DNA of 64,000 nt from Brachyhypopomus gauderio (GCF_052324685.1 NW_027506963.1:310001-374000), one strand, 5' to 3'. Shown: positions 32,201 through 43,202, counted from the first letter of the stretch. Numbers and translations: made by a program. The notes: generated from the letters alone by a model not told the origin.

Positions 32201-33719
32201 TGCACTTTTTGTCAGCAATATTGCAATTTTGCTTAAGAACCTTGTGGCCTTCCCTTGCTAGGTGATGTAGCAATGCCACTATGGCCCTCTTTGCATACTT
32301 CTCATGTGTTTACACAGAGTATCAGAACATCTACGTAGTGCAACAGTGCAATGCCCTCTGGAAGTTTCAGAGAGGCCAGACTGTCTCGCAGCGCTGCATT
32401 GTAAATGGTGGGTGATGTGTATGTTTTTTTTTTACTTCAAAGGAAAATGCAGACCAGTACTGGCTATCTGGATGCACTGAAAATGCATTTGCTAGGACCA
32501 CTACACTGAACCACTGGCTATCTGGGGGAATCTGGGAAAGAATATTGTGAGGATTTGGCACTTTTGGGGCTCTAACGTGTACTGCTGCATTGACAGCCAG
32601 CAAATCCTGCACAAATCGCCATTCTTCCCGCCCTGGTTTCTTAACTTGCCTAAGTGATTGGAAAAACTGGCCTAATTTCCTTTGAGCGCCTCAAGCTTCA
32701 AAGGGTATTGATGTTGTTTTGGCCTATAGTCAGATTTTGGGGTGATGTGTATGGGCTCACACCCCCTGTATGAGCCCCAACATCGCTCTTACCTTGTGCC
32801 CATAATGCTGCAGGAACAGTTCTGAGTTCCTCTTCCTCTCATTTTTTTTTCTTCTCTGAGAGGGTAAGGGAGGCAGCTAAAAAAATACCAAGGGGGTTAA
32901 TCAGTTCCACTCCCCGCCTGCAGGGGAGCCAGCACGGCTGCATCCACGCCTCCTGCTAGGGCTAAACATGGTGTTCCTGCCAGGAACTCTCTCCCAATCA
33001 GTAATGTCAGACATCTCTGTCATCCATTCACCGACGTCCTGCCATTGTGGCTCCTCGCACACGTTTGCTAGTGACACGTGTGGTTTAGATCGAGGAAATG
33101 AGAACAGGTCTTCCTGTTCTAATGTGGTTTGCACCATTGCCGCAGCCCACACGCAATCCCACACAATAGCAGTGACAACCAAGCAATCATGTTTTCCAAC
33201 ATCAAATTTATCCTCAAAACTTCTATCGGGGCCCTCACTCACATGCAGCGTGCAGTGCAGTGGCCCCTACGGTCTCAACATCAAATCACCTGGCAACAAA
33301 CTACACACTTCACACATGAAGTGTTCCCAACACTCTCCTCCTGCACTCTGCAGCTCATAAGCATACAGTGGAACTCCTGCTGATAACTGAACCCCAACAC
33401 AGCTAACTCCCACTCCATAAACAACCCCTCAGGCCTGCTACTCAGGCCCAATTTACACATTAAGTCACAACCCATAGCAGTTAAATTAAATTAAATTAAA
33501 AATTCATGTTCAAATGTATTATTTCATTTACATCAGAGAGGCTCTTTTTTTTTTTTTCTTTTCTTTGAATTTGGTGGCACCACTATAAACCAAAAACTTT
33601 TTTTTTTTTTTTTTTTAACCAAAACCATTTACAATTACTTTTATTTTAGGCAGGCCCTGCAGCCCTACACTAATCTTCTGCAAGCATTGATAAATTAAAT
33701 CATAATTTAAACCAGTTAC

Positions 33720-34253
33720 TTTCCTTTTGTCGTCTTCCAGTGGTCCTGTACCGTCCAGCCTCTCCGCTGCCTGTCAATCTCTGGAATTTCTGTTTCTCTG
33801 TTCAGCATTTTCTTCATTTTCAGGACAATCTCTTGCAAAGTGTCCTAGTTTTCCACAGTTGTCACACTCACCACCTCTCCTCTGGGGTAACTCTCTCGTC
33901 CCCATCCACCTCGTCTTCTTCCTCTGCCTCTGACGCGGCCCCTCCCGCGTTCTCTGTGAGTTCTCTGCACCATGGTCTCAGCTTGCTTCTGGATTTTCTT
34001 GTTCACTCTCCATGCCAGCTGTGCCTCGTGATGCTTGGCATGATCTTCTATGGTTTTCAGGGTGGCGTTGTTGTACCCGATGCACTGGGCTCTGATGAGG
34101 TCACTGATGTCTTTTCTCATGCTTACCAGGAAGCTGTTTCTCAGGTGGGCTTCCCATGGGCTGGCCTCCGCCGGCCTCCGCTCGTTGTGCTGGTGTTACA
34201 AGACCGCTGTGGTCAGTGTGAACTCTGGTCAGTCTCACGAGGAAGTCGCTGAC
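33720..34253 (-). pseudogene. Endogenous retrovirus gag, capsid end and nucleocapsid
   Basis: Minus-strand ORF 33845-34120 and its flanks give the capsid C-terminus (SDFLVRLTRVHTDHSGL near 34240), a basic RGRGRRRGGW stretch, and one CX2CX4HX4C zinc knuckle (CDNCGKLGHFARDC) at about 33790-33850. Frameshifts are present. Cut on the upstream side by the L2 insertion at 34259. The stretch 33481-33719 is T-rich and shows no further coding sequence. Confidence 0.75.
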
Positions 34254-34550
34254 AGGTTAATAATAATAATAATAATAATCTTTATTTGTATAGCACCTTT
34301 CATACATACATGCAACTCAAAGTGCTTTACAGTATAAATAAAATAAACATTAAAAGGAGATAAGACAAAAAGACAAAAGGAAAATGTTAAAAGAAATTAA
34401 AGATAAAAATATAAAAATAACATAAAAAGTAAAAAGGTAAAGTAAATAAGATAATAAGAAGTAAAGTAAATAAGATAAAACTATTTAGATAATTGGATTT
34501 AAAAATAATAGACAACATAATGTAATAAAGTAAATAAGATTGAGAATTTC

Positions 34551-37412
34551 TTAACTAAAAGCGGATCTAAACAGGAATGTTTTGAGACTGTTCTTAAAAC
34601 TATGCAAGGATGAAATGCCTCTGAGCTCTTCAGGAAGAGAATTCCAGAGCTTTGGGCCATAGTGGCTAAAAGCACCCTCGCCAATCTTTAATCGGCTTTT
34701 AGGAATCACCAGTAGATTACTGTTTGAAGACCTGAGAGACCTGACTGGAACATATCTAACCATCATTTCACTGAGGTAAAGAGGGGCAAGACCATGAAGA
34801 CATTTAAAAACCATCACTAGAACCTTAAAATCTATTCTAAAGCTGACAGGTAACCAGTGCAGTGAGTGGAGTGCAGGTGTAATATGATCTCTCTTTCTCC
34901 TGCGGGTCAGAACCCTTGCAGCCGCGTTCTGAACTCGCTGTAGGTGCGAAATAGAGCTCTTTGGAAGAGCAGATAGAACAGCATTACAATAATCTAGCCT
35001 TGATGTGATAAATGCATGGACAAGTTTTTCACTGTCAGCAGGAGAGAGCATATCTCGTACCTTAGTGATGTTTCGAAGGTGAAAGTAAGCTGTCTTGCAT
35101 GTAGTCATGATGTGTGATTTGAAGTTGAGCTCATTATCAAAGGTGATGCCCAGGTTCTTAACACATTGTCTGGCATTCAGATTCATATGATTTAAATAAG
35201 TCTGGACATCATTCCTCTGTGAATCACTGCCAAGAACAAGAACCTCTGTCTTCTGTTTATTTAACTGTAGAAAATTGTCAGACATCCATGTCTGTATATC
35301 ATCTATGCAGTCAAACAGTGAGCAAATTGATTTTAGGGCTTTAGGTTCTAGCGAGATATACAGTTGAGTGTCATCTGCATATTGATGATAACTAATACCA
35401 TGTTTTTTAATGATGTGTGGTAACGGAAGCATATATAGGTTGAATAGTAACGGCCCAAGAATTGATCCTTGGGGGACGCTACAAGTTATTTTTTGACGTG
35501 TGGAGGAAGAGGTACCTAATGCTACATAGTAATCACGCCCAGTTAGGTATGATCTAAACCAGTCTAAGACTAAGCCACTAAGGCCTACCCAGCTCTGTAG
35601 TCGATCAAGAAGTATTTCATGATCAACGGTGTCAAAAGCGGCGCTTAAATCTAGCAGAAAAAGGACTGAGAGTTTGCCTGCATCCTTATTCAATCTCAAG
35701 TCATTTACTACCTTAACTAGGGCTGTTTCAGTGCTGTGGAGAGCTCTGAAACCAGATTGAAAAGTGTCATTTATTTGATTTACTTTGACATAGTCATTCA
35801 ACTGGATTGACACTACTTTTTCAATTATTTTGCTAAGAAAGGAAAGGTTAGATATAGGTCGATAATTATTAAGAATTGTGGGATCAAGATTTCTGTTCTT
35901 TAATAGTGGTTTAACCATTGCAGTTTTAAAAATTTTAGGGAATTCACCCAATTTCAGAGACTGATTAACAATCGTTAGAACTTCATTTGCTAATGAGCTC
36001 AGAACATGCTTGAAAAAGCTTGTTGGTAAAGGGTCCAGTTCACAAGTAGAGGATTTTAGTGATGAGATCACATCAAGTAGTGTTACCATGTCAACTTCTT
36101 GTAAATAAGACATATTAAAGTTAGGCTGAGTAACTGATGTAAGGGTTGATGGTCTATTAGTGCTTGTTGCTATGTTCTGCCTTATACTAGTAATCTTGTC
36201 CCTAAAAAATATAGCAAACTCCTCACATTTTTCAACTGAAACAGTCTCAGGGAAGCTACAGGAGGTGGGGTTTACTAGCAGATCTATGCTTCTGAACAAG
36301 ACAGCTGAGTTATTATTGGATGAATTTATTAAGGTAGAGAAATAGTTTTTCCTTGCTGATTTCACTTCACTGTTGTAATTCTGCAATGTTGTTTTATAAA
36401 TATCAAAATGTACTTGCAATTTTGACTTTCGCCAACGTCTCTCAGCCTGCCTACAATCTTGCCTAAATTTTACAATAGATGGAGTGTTTCTCCAGGGCAT
36501 CTTAATTTTACCAGAGATTATTTTAGTTACCTTTGGTGCCACAGCATCAATACAGTTCCTAACTCTGTGTGCGAATGTTTCAACTAGCTCATTCCCATTT
36601 TCTGAGAGGGGAGGGAGGGACTGTATCATGTCTGTGAAGGCCACGGCACTGCCAGCACTGAGATAACGCTTGGTTATTGTACGCTTTTCACTGAGTGTTC
36701 TAGTAGATAATGACATATTAAAAAATACACCAAAATGGTCAGAGATTGCAACATCAGTAATTTCAGTATTATTAACCTCTATACGTTTAGAAATGATCAA
36801 ATCTAAAATGTGGCCATGCTTATGAGTTGGGCCTGATACATGCTGTATGAGATCAAAAGAGTTAAGCATCCTCATGAACTCTGAAGTGATTGGATTTGTG
36901 GATATATCCATATGAATATTAAAATCCCCAGCAATTAAAACATAATCAAAATCAACCAAAATCCTTGAAAGCATTTCCTCAAAATCCTCAAGAAAATCTG
37001 CATGTAGTCTGGGAGGATGATAGACAACAACCAAAAGAACTGAATAAGTACTGTTGAGTTGTACTGCCAGATATTCAAATGTAGGATGTTCCCCCAATGA
37101 GATCTGCTTACAACGGAATGCTTTATGGTAAAAACATGCAACACCACCACCTCTCTTATTTACTCTGGAGACATTAAAATAGTTAAAGTCGGGAGGCGAA
37201 GCCTCATTTAGCACTATTGCTCCATTGCTATCAAGCCAAGTCTCTGTTAGAAAAAGAAAGTCCAGACAGTAATCTTCAATTAATTTAGCTATTACAAAAG
37301 ACTTGTTTGTGAGTGAGCGGACATTTAGTAAGGAGACTTTGAAGACTTGGTGCGTTTGATCAGCATCACTTACATCCAGGCCCGTTGACAGTCTTGCTGG
37401 GGCCCGGGACAA
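34551..37412 (-). CDS. L2 ORF2, endonuclease-reverse transcriptase (start disrupted)
   Basis: Open for 953 codons. AP endonuclease: [57 protein letters not shown]. Reverse transcriptase: [68 protein letters not shown] and catalytic HQYADDTQLYI. The C-terminus has NLGITFDNELNFKSHI, SRLDYCNAVL, ALHSLHWLPVSFRI and LKTFLFRSAF. The first 12 codons (37377-37412) belong to the hAT insertion, which happens to supply an in-frame ATG; the native N-terminus lies beyond 38268. Otherwise no damage was seen. Confidence 0.9.
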   Translation of the reverse strand: MSRAPARLSTGLDVSDADQTHQVFKVSLLNVRSLTNKSFVIAKLIEDYCLDFLFLTETWLDSNGAIVLNEASPPDFNYFNVSRVNKRGGGVACFYHKAFRCKQISLGEHPTFEYLAVQLNSTYSVLLVVVYHPPRLHADFLEDFEEMLSRILVDFDYVLIAGDFNIHMDISTNPITSEFMRMLNSFDLIQHVSGPTHKHGHILDLIISKRIEVNNTEITDVAISDHFGVFFNMSLSTRTLSEKRTITKRYLSAGSAVAFTDMIQSLPPLSENGNELVETFAHRVRNCIDAVAPKVTKIISGKIKMPWRNTPSIVKFRQDCRQAERRWRKSKLQVHFDIYKTTLQNYNSEVKSARKNYFSTLINSSNNNSAVLFRSIDLLVNPTSCSFPETVSVEKCEEFAIFFRDKITSIRQNIATSTNRPSTLTSVTQPNFNMSYLQEVDMVTLLDVISSLKSSTCELDPLPTSFFKHVLSSLANEVLTIVNQSLKLGEFPKIFKTAMVKPLLKNRNLDPTILNNYRPISNLSFLSKIIEKVVSIQLNDYVKVNQINDTFQSGFRALHSTETALVKVVNDLRLNKDAGKLSVLFLLDLSAAFDTVDHEILLDRLQSWVGLSGLVLDWFRSYLTGRDYYVALGTSSSTRQKITCSVPQGSILGPLLFNLYMLPLPHIIKKHGISYHQYADDTQLYISLEPKALKSICSLFDCIDDIQTWMSDNFLQLNKQKTEVLVLGSDSQRNDVQTYLNHMNLNARQCVKNLGITFDNELNFKSHIMTTCKTAYFHLRNITKVRDMLSPADSEKLVHAFITSRLDYCNAVLSALPKSSISHLQRVQNAAARVLTRRRKRDHITPALHSLHWLPVSFRIDFKVLVMVFKCLHGLAPLYLSEMMVRYVPVRSLRSSNSNLLVIPKSRLKIGEGAFSHYGPKLWNSLPEELRGISSLHSFKNSLKTFLFRSAFS

Positions 37413-38260
37413 GAAAGATTCATGTACCCCCCCCCCCCCCTCCCCTCAGCGCGAGGGTTCGCGCGAAAATGACGTAATCGCAGTGGCTCCGCCCGCGCGC
37501 TGTCGGTTCGCGAGGTCGTGCACCTCTCGAATTTTGTAACTTCGCGCGCGCCGCGCTTCAGCGCAATGAACAAAGTTGTTTGTAGGGTTCATACACCTTT
37601 ATAAGGTGGAATTAAAGCACGTGTACATTACTTTAAAGGTCCATTTCAATATTTTCCAGCACGTTAAACTTAATTAAGTTAAATATTTATACATATACTC
37701 GAAATGATTCGAAATAATTCGCTTTTTATCACATTATTTAATGGTTGTTTATTTTCAAAACGCCCAATCTTAACGTCTTCACGAGAACTGTTCAGTCAGA
37801 CAGCTATTTGTTGTGAAACGAAGTAGTTACAATTTCAAGCATTTCAAGTACTTTACCCTAAATTCCAGCACTTTTCAAACCTGGAACACAATGCAACTTT
37901 AAAATTCGTCAGGTAAATGTTTTCCTTTCTTTTCTGCGCTCCAGATTTCTGTATTTACTTTAACTATCCACCACTGTTGGGCGGATACCGGCCGGCTACA
38001 GTCGGTGCTGGATCAAACCATTTTCCAGTGGGAGGCGGGGGTGTATGCACTTAATGGAAAATATGCAGATAGGTAAAAACATATATATTTGAGCCATTGA
38101 GCTTATTATGAGTACATAATTTTATATTAATGAAAGATTAAGATTATTTAAAAATTATAGACTTTAAATAAAAAATACATTGCTGGGCTCTTTGATGGGC
38201 CCCCCTGGCCCTAGGGCCCGGGACAACAGACCCGGTCATCCCCCCCTGTCGACGAGGCTG
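37377..38260. mobile_element. hAT-type non-autonomous element in the L2
   Basis: 884 bp flanked by a perfect 8-bp duplication CTTACATC (37369-37376 and 38261-38268). Imperfect ends are CAGGCCCGTTGACAG and the inverse of CAGCCTCGTCGACAG. Inner parts contain GGGCCCGGGACAA near both ends and the module shared with the elements at 5223 and 47404. No transposase ORF. Confidence 0.85.
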
Positions 38261-38427
38261 CTTACATCACTTGTGCATTTCACTGGGATCAAATTTTGTT
38301 TGTTACAATGTTTTGTGCCCTTGTGTTTTCTTCTGATTACATTTTTATTTCGATTCTGAGAGCCATGCCACCGGCTATTTAAAAGAACTGGAATGTAGCA
38401 CTGACTAGGAGCATGGGTTCCAGTGTG

Positions 38428-39891
38428 TCAGACCTGAGAAATCACTGAGTGTGCAGGAAAAGTAGGTGAGTTCCTACAAGACTGTAGACTGTAGTGTTGC
38501 GGAACCTCTTCAATCTCCTGGAGTTTACCTCTGAGACTGTGGACAGATTCTCTGACAGGAGATGGTGGGCTCCTGTGACTGACATTACTGACGTTACTGC
38601 TGGCGGTTGGGTGCAGATTCCGCATGTGAGTGATTCCATACATTAGATTATCCACAAGCATTTGAGTCCCAGCCCTGTTAGGGTGAAGCTGATCAGGTTT
38701 AAAAAGCTCAGGATGCCTCCAAAAGATGTTGAAATTGTCAATGAAGTTTATCTTCCGATGAGCACAGGCTGTAGTGAGCCAGCTGTTTAGAGCCAGCAGT
38801 CTGGTAAAGTGACCACTGCCTCGACGTGCAGTTGGTATCGGTCCAGAAATGAACACTTCACACCGGGAAAACTCCAGAATGTCGAGCAGATGGTTAAAAT
38901 CCTGTTTCAGAATCTCAGACTGTTGTTTGTAAACATCGCTAGAGCCGACATGTACAATCAGTCTTTCCGTAGCTGGATGGTCATGCAATATGTGTGGAAT
39001 CATGGGTATCACTTCACAGACAGTAACACGAGGAAAGCAAAAGGCCTTAATACTGTTGCTCCATACATCTCTGATGACTGAGTCCCCAATTAGCAGCGTT
39101 TTGGGCTGTGGCGGTGTTCCTCGTCTCCTTTCACCGTTAATGCCTCGGCGGCTAACATGGTTAGCATCCCGATGGCTAGCATGTTTACCACCCCGATGGC
39201 CAACATGGTTAGCATCCCGATGGCTAACCCTATTAGCATGCTTATTAGATAGCTGTCGATTGGCACGAATTGCAAGCTGGTGGTTGGGACGACTGTTAGC
39301 ATGCTTGTTAGCATGCTGCTGGCTAACACAGTTTGCAGCCTGGTGGTTGGTCCGCAGATGGCCAGAGTTATTTGCATGCTTAGCAGCCCGACTGGAGTCG
39401 GATCTCTGATGCTGATTGGGGTGTGCTTGATGTCCTTGATGTCCTGGAGAGGGAGGCAGTATGTTGTGATGAGACTGCTCAGTTTCTGCTACTTCTGTTG
39501 AGGCAAGAGCTTCATATCTGTTATCGAGAAGAATGTTCTGTTCTGAAGATTGCTGCTTGCCGCCGCTGCTGTGCTGGTTTCTGCTACGTTCCTTCCCCCG
39601 AACAAGAGTCCAGCCCTTATCATTGTTGTTGTTAACGGGATTAGGAGTTGAGGCCAAGATGAGCTTAGGCTTTGCCCCCAGCACATCCCAGCGACAATGG
39701 AGAGAAACGTCTCTTTCTTTGCCAGTCACAGGGACGGTTTTGTCAGCGGTTTGTGTGGCAAGAATCGAGTCCAGATATTCTTCCTCTTCCCTTATAGAAT
39801 GTAAGGTATGGATTATTTCCTGAAGTTCTGCAACCCTCTGAGATAGTTTGATACACTCAGAGCAAATAGATGATGTGGAAGCATGAGCCAT
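38428..39891 (-). CDS. L2 ORF1 with SGNH/GDSL-type esterase domain
   Basis: Open from a Met at 39891 (MAHASTSSICSECIKLSQRV; in frame upstream to 40026) to 38428, about 487 aa. The N-terminal part has a CxxC-like start and a short coiled coil. A Ser/Asn/His-rich middle shows degenerate repeats (HRDANH, NRQLSNKHANR). The C-terminal esterase domain has block I with the nucleophile Ser (LLIGDSVIRDV), HVGSSDVY, FISGPIPTARRG and the catalytic Asp-His pair (FKPDQLHPNRAGT). Esterase-bearing ORF1 proteins are known for CR1/L2 LINEs, where lipid-membrane or RNP roles are suggested. Intact. Confidence 0.87.
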   Translation of the reverse strand: MAHASTSSICSECIKLSQRVAELQEIIHTLHSIREEEEYLDSILATQTADKTVPVTGKERDVSLHCRWDVLGAKPKLILASTPNPVNNNNDKGWTLVRGKERSRNQHSSGGKQQSSEQNILLDNRYEALASTEVAETEQSHHNILPPSPGHQGHQAHPNQHQRSDSSRAAKHANNSGHLRTNHQAANCVSQQHANKHANSRPNHQLAIRANRQLSNKHANRVSHRDANHVGHRGGKHASHRDANHVSRRGINGERRRGTPPQPKTLLIGDSVIRDVWSNSIKAFCFPRVTVCEVIPMIPHILHDHPATERLIVHVGSSDVYKQQSEILKQDFNHLLDILEFSRCEVFISGPIPTARRGSGHFTRLLALNSWLTTACAHRKINFIDNFNIFWRHPELFKPDQLHPNRAGTQMLVDNLMYGITHMRNLHPTASSNVSNVSHRSPPSPVRESVHSLRGKLQEIEEVPQHYSLQSCRNSPTFPAHSVISQV

Positions 39892-40288
39892 AATCACAAA
39901 AGCACCGGGCACACAAGGCTCAAATATCCAAGTTAAAAATCCAAAGTGCAAAATTAGCACCCAAGAAGTTCTGGCAGGTATTTCACAGCTGAAAACAATA
40001 TCAGCCGCTGATAAAACAGTGCACAAAAACCACTCACAAGGTTGAGGCGCAAAAAACAGCTCACTCGCAGTGTCGGACTGTCGGAATGTAAAAAAATGCT
40101 AAATTATCCTTTATAGATTAATGTAAAAAAGCTTACCAAGTGAAGTAATGAGTAATGGATCCTTTTAACTTGTAAAAATAACTTTAACTTGTAGATAAAA
40201 CTCTAATAAATGAAAGGACAGGCAGAGCTGACAGAAAAGCGTCTGTACAGGAGGAAAGCAGGAAGTAGAAATCTTCTAGAGAAAGGTT

Positions 40289-41203
40289 CTCCGTCTTCTT
40301 GTTTACATGCAGCTATTTTGGACGTGTTGATAGTGGCTGGGTGTGCAGTTTCCAGCCTTGCGACCAGGTGTCCTACAATCTCTCTGTAGGGCCTGTTTGG
40401 ATCCTCCTGTCCAGCTGCTGGCGGTTCCCACTCAGTGTTGTGGAGATGGACGTCTCCTGGTGTCCGGTCTCGGTCTATCTTGTTTGACTGGATGACAAGA
40501 CTGAACTAAATCTGTTAGTTCTTCACCGAAGCGCTTACCTCCCATCTCTGTCGGTTTACCCAGGCCCACCGCCGCCTTCATGATGTCATCTCCTGTCTAG
40601 TGACGGTGGACCATGATGTCTCCTTCAGGGCCTGCAACCTTGACCATTGGGAAGGTCGTTGCGCACCCTGGGGTGGTCAGTTCAAGCAACACCTGACCCT
40701 TTCTTTCTGTGGCACGGCTTCTTGTGAGTGCTGCCACGGGTGAAGCTGGCGGCGGCGGGGGTGGTGGTGGCGTTGGGGAGGTGGCGCTTCCCATCGTCCG
40801 GCTGGCGCATTCCATCGCCTGGCGGACGTCATCATACGGGACTAGCGGCCCTGGGTGCAGCGGCAGCTGTTGGGCTGGTGGGAGTGAAGGAGGCAGAGGT
40901 TGTGGTTGTGATACCGGAACTGATGGCACTGGAGCTCGCAGTGCAGGTGCGGCAGACAGAGTTTGCTGTCATGGTGGCGCCAGAGCTGGTGGCGCTGGAA
41001 CTGGAGGTGGGGGAGGCAGGGGTAGCGGCTGTGGGTGAACTGGTGGTGGAGGTGGGGGAGGCAGGGGTAGCGGCTGTGGATGCACCTGAGCGTGCGGCTG
41101 CTGAGCCGGGATGGCTGGCGCAGATCTTGGCGGGGCAGCATCGAGGTCTGGATCGGCTACAACACACTGAGAGACTTTTGTTAGTACACTTTTTAATCCC
41201 TAC
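40289..41203 (-). pseudogene. Endogenous retrovirus gag, proline-rich and capsid start
   Basis: On the minus strand, a low-complexity proline-rich segment (about 40700-41190, PPPPPPP and PQPLPLPP runs), then GPLVPYDDVRQAMECASR, IMKAAVGLGKPTEMGG and capsid-like sequence (NRPYREIVGHLVARLETAH near 40360-40420). It is interrupted by stops. It connects with gag at 33720-34253 once the L2 is removed. The plus-strand Gly/Val-rich ORFs here are antisense shadows. Confidence 0.7.
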
Positions 41204-41589
41204 TAGGGATGCAAATGATTAATCGACTTTCGATTAATTGTCGATTAAGACGTTACTCTATCAAAATGTATTAATCACGATTAATCATTAGAGAGCGCTC
41301 CTGTATTAACTTGAACAGAGCGTAAGAACGAGAGGTGAACACGTGTCGCGAAAGACCAGAGTGGAAAACAAAATGAAGCGGGCGAAAAGACGTGCGGTGT
41401 GGGACCATTTTGAAGCGTGTTCGGGAAACGAGGCAGAAACTGCGTAATCCAGAAAATCCCAAGGAGGGAAACTTTATTTTCCACGCAACTCAAACAGCAG
41501 CACTGTTCTCTTCCCCTCCCCTGGCGCGCGCAGGCGCCGCTCCCCCAGTGTCACTTAAAGGGCCAAGTGCCTGTCTGTTAGGGAACTCG

Positions 41590-42108
41590 CTGCGAGGAGT
41601 AGTAGTCGCTACAATTTCAACATTGTTAATTTAGGCAAAGAAGTCAAATGTTCTCTGTGTAATGCGGTATTGAAGTACAACAGTTCCACTAGCTCACTCA
41701 ATTATCATTTGAACACCATGCATGCAGCTGTCCTGCATATCACCAGTGCACCTGGTCAACCTAAAATCACAGCTACACTGGGAAGGCGAGCGTTTTCGAA
41801 GCTCGCTACAAAAAAATACGAGTGAGCTAAAAACAAAGCTATCTACTGCTACTACTGTAGCCCTTACAACAGATTGTTGGACGGCTCTAACAACAGAAAG
41901 TTACATTACTGTGACGTGCCACTACACTGACGAGAACTGGCAGCTAAAATCTGCAGTGCTGATTACGACGAACATGTCGGATAGACACACCGCTGACAGT
42001 TTAACTGACAAGCTCAATGATGTTGTGGAAACTTGGGCAATCTCCGGTCACGTTACAGCATGTGTTCACTACAAAGCTAGAAACATTGTCCAAACATGGG
42101 CTCAATAA
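41590..42108 (+). pseudogene. hAT (ZBED-like) transposase fragment
   Basis: A BED zinc-finger piece (VKCSLCNAVLKY, SLNYHLNTMH) at about 41640-41720. It is followed, in the frame of ORF 41722-42108, by TTVALTTDCWTALTTESYIT, CHYTDENWQLKSAVL and DSLTDKLNDVVETW, typical of the hAT transposase N-terminal half. The catalytic and dimerisation C-terminal parts are missing. Not functional. Confidence 0.8.
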
Positions 42109-42340
42109 TATTCTGTTTGGCTCTCTATTTAATTTCTTCTTTTTTTAAAAAATTTTTTTTTATGTCTAATGTTTCAAATTGAACTGAGCCAGTCCTTAAT
42201 TTATTCCTTTTTTAAAATGAAAGAATGTATTTTGTTATACCATAAAAATTTCCTCATGCATAATTACTTGAGCAATATATAATATAATACAATATAATTA
42301 TCATAATATAATATATACTTTTTGAACAAAGTGTTTTAAC

Positions 42341-42578
42341 TACACTGCTCAAAAAAATAAAGGGAACACTTAAACAACACAATGTAACTCCAAGTCATCC
42401 ACACTTCATGTTCAGATAGGAAGCAACACTGATTGTGAATCAATTTCAACTGCTCTTGTGCAAATGGAACAGACAACAGGTAGAAATGAGAGATTTTCAA
42501 CTGATTTCAAAGATTTTTTATTAATTGAGATCTAGGATGTGTTATTTTAGTGTTCCCTTAATTTTTTTGAGCAGTATA
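42341..42578. mobile_element. Tc1/mariner-like MITE
   Basis: Ends TACACTGCTCAAAAAAATAA and the inverse of TATACTGCTCAAAAAAATTA; about 235 bp, TA-flanked, no ORF. It lies inside the hAT element. Confidence 0.85.
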
Positions 42579-42714
42579 TTTAGCTGATATTTTTAAAAGC
42601 CCTATTGAAACACTGAAATTCAGGTGAAAAACCCCGCTTATCGATTAATCGAAAGTCGATCGATAAGATCAGTCAACTAACGATTAATGAATTAATCGAT
42701 AATTTGCATCCCTA

Positions 42715-43202
42715 ATCCTTACCTGTCGTGCTTGCCTTTTCTCGGCGTCTTCAAGCCAACATTTTCCTTTTTCTTCCATATCTGCTTTATGTTTAACAAA
42801 ATACTTTCGTGTTTTTCTGTCTGCGCCCTTGGGCTCTGTTTTCACTCTCTCAACTAGTCGGCGCAGATAGTCTACAATCAGTGTTCCCTTTGAACCAAAC
42901 CCATAATGCTTAGCCCAAAAACCCACATGTCGAGTTACATCTTCTAAATGATCTCTGGTCATTTGATAAATTACACTTATAGTTATTATTATGATTATAT
43001 TAGGAGCCTCCGATGCTTTACTCTTACTATGTATTTTACCAATTTTACCCAAATGATGTTTACTCATAATTCTAGACAATCCCAGAGATGACCCTTCACA
43101 CAAAAGCTGGACACAATCATACAAGAACACCTGAGTCGTGTCCAGTAGTGTCAAGAACAAATGCTTGCTTCTCTTGGCTTCAAAGGTACCTTTTGAGAAC
43201 AT
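42715..43202 (-). pseudogene. Endogenous retrovirus gag, matrix region
   Basis: Minus-strand ORF with HLEDVTRHVGFWAKHYGFG, IVDYLRRLVERVKTEP and KHKADMEEKGKCWLEDAEKR; matrix-like by position and composition. A candidate start is the Met at 43067. No 5' LTR or primer site could be identified upstream, so the 5' end of the provirus appears lost. Confidence 0.6.

Larger units (their letters stand above)
31606..33480 (-). pseudogene. Endogenous retrovirus pol: RNase H, reverse transcriptase and protease remnants
   Basis: In minus-strand order, a protease C-terminus (MGCDLMCKLGL) lies at about 33440-33475, reverse transcriptase pieces at about 32370-32620, and the RNase H/connection region at 31610-31870 up to the transposon junction. 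All are interrupted by stops and frameshifts, and a small LINE piece sits at about 32060-32200. The enzyme is non-functional. Confidence 0.72.
34259..40283 (-). mobile_element. Nearly full-length L2-type LINE in retroviral gag
   Basis: The 3' end is a (TAA)n tract (34259-34279) next to CTTTATTTGTATAGCACCTT; the 5' end is near 40283. Flanked by AGGTT at 34254-34258 and 40284-40288. Removing it rejoins gag coding sequence. It has ORF1 with an esterase domain and ORF2 with endonuclease-RT. An 884-bp hAT element is inserted at 37377-38260 near the ORF2 start. Confidence 0.88.
41204..42714 (+). mobile_element. hAT element with transposase remnant in retroviral gag
   Basis: 1,511 bp, ends TAGGGATGCAAATGATTAAT and the inverse of TAGGGATGCAAATTATCGAT, with 8-bp duplications ATCCCTAC and ATCCTTAC (7 of 8 equal). 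It carries a BED-type/transposase fragment and a nested Tc1-like MITE. Confidence 0.88.

Noticed and set aside
33720..34337. Plus-strand ORFs at 33727-34337
   Set aside because: Antisense to the retroviral gag nucleocapsid and capsid region, which has a clear zinc knuckle on the minus strand.
40709..41222. Gly/Val-rich plus-strand ORFs
   Set aside because: They are antisense to the proline-rich part of retroviral gag.
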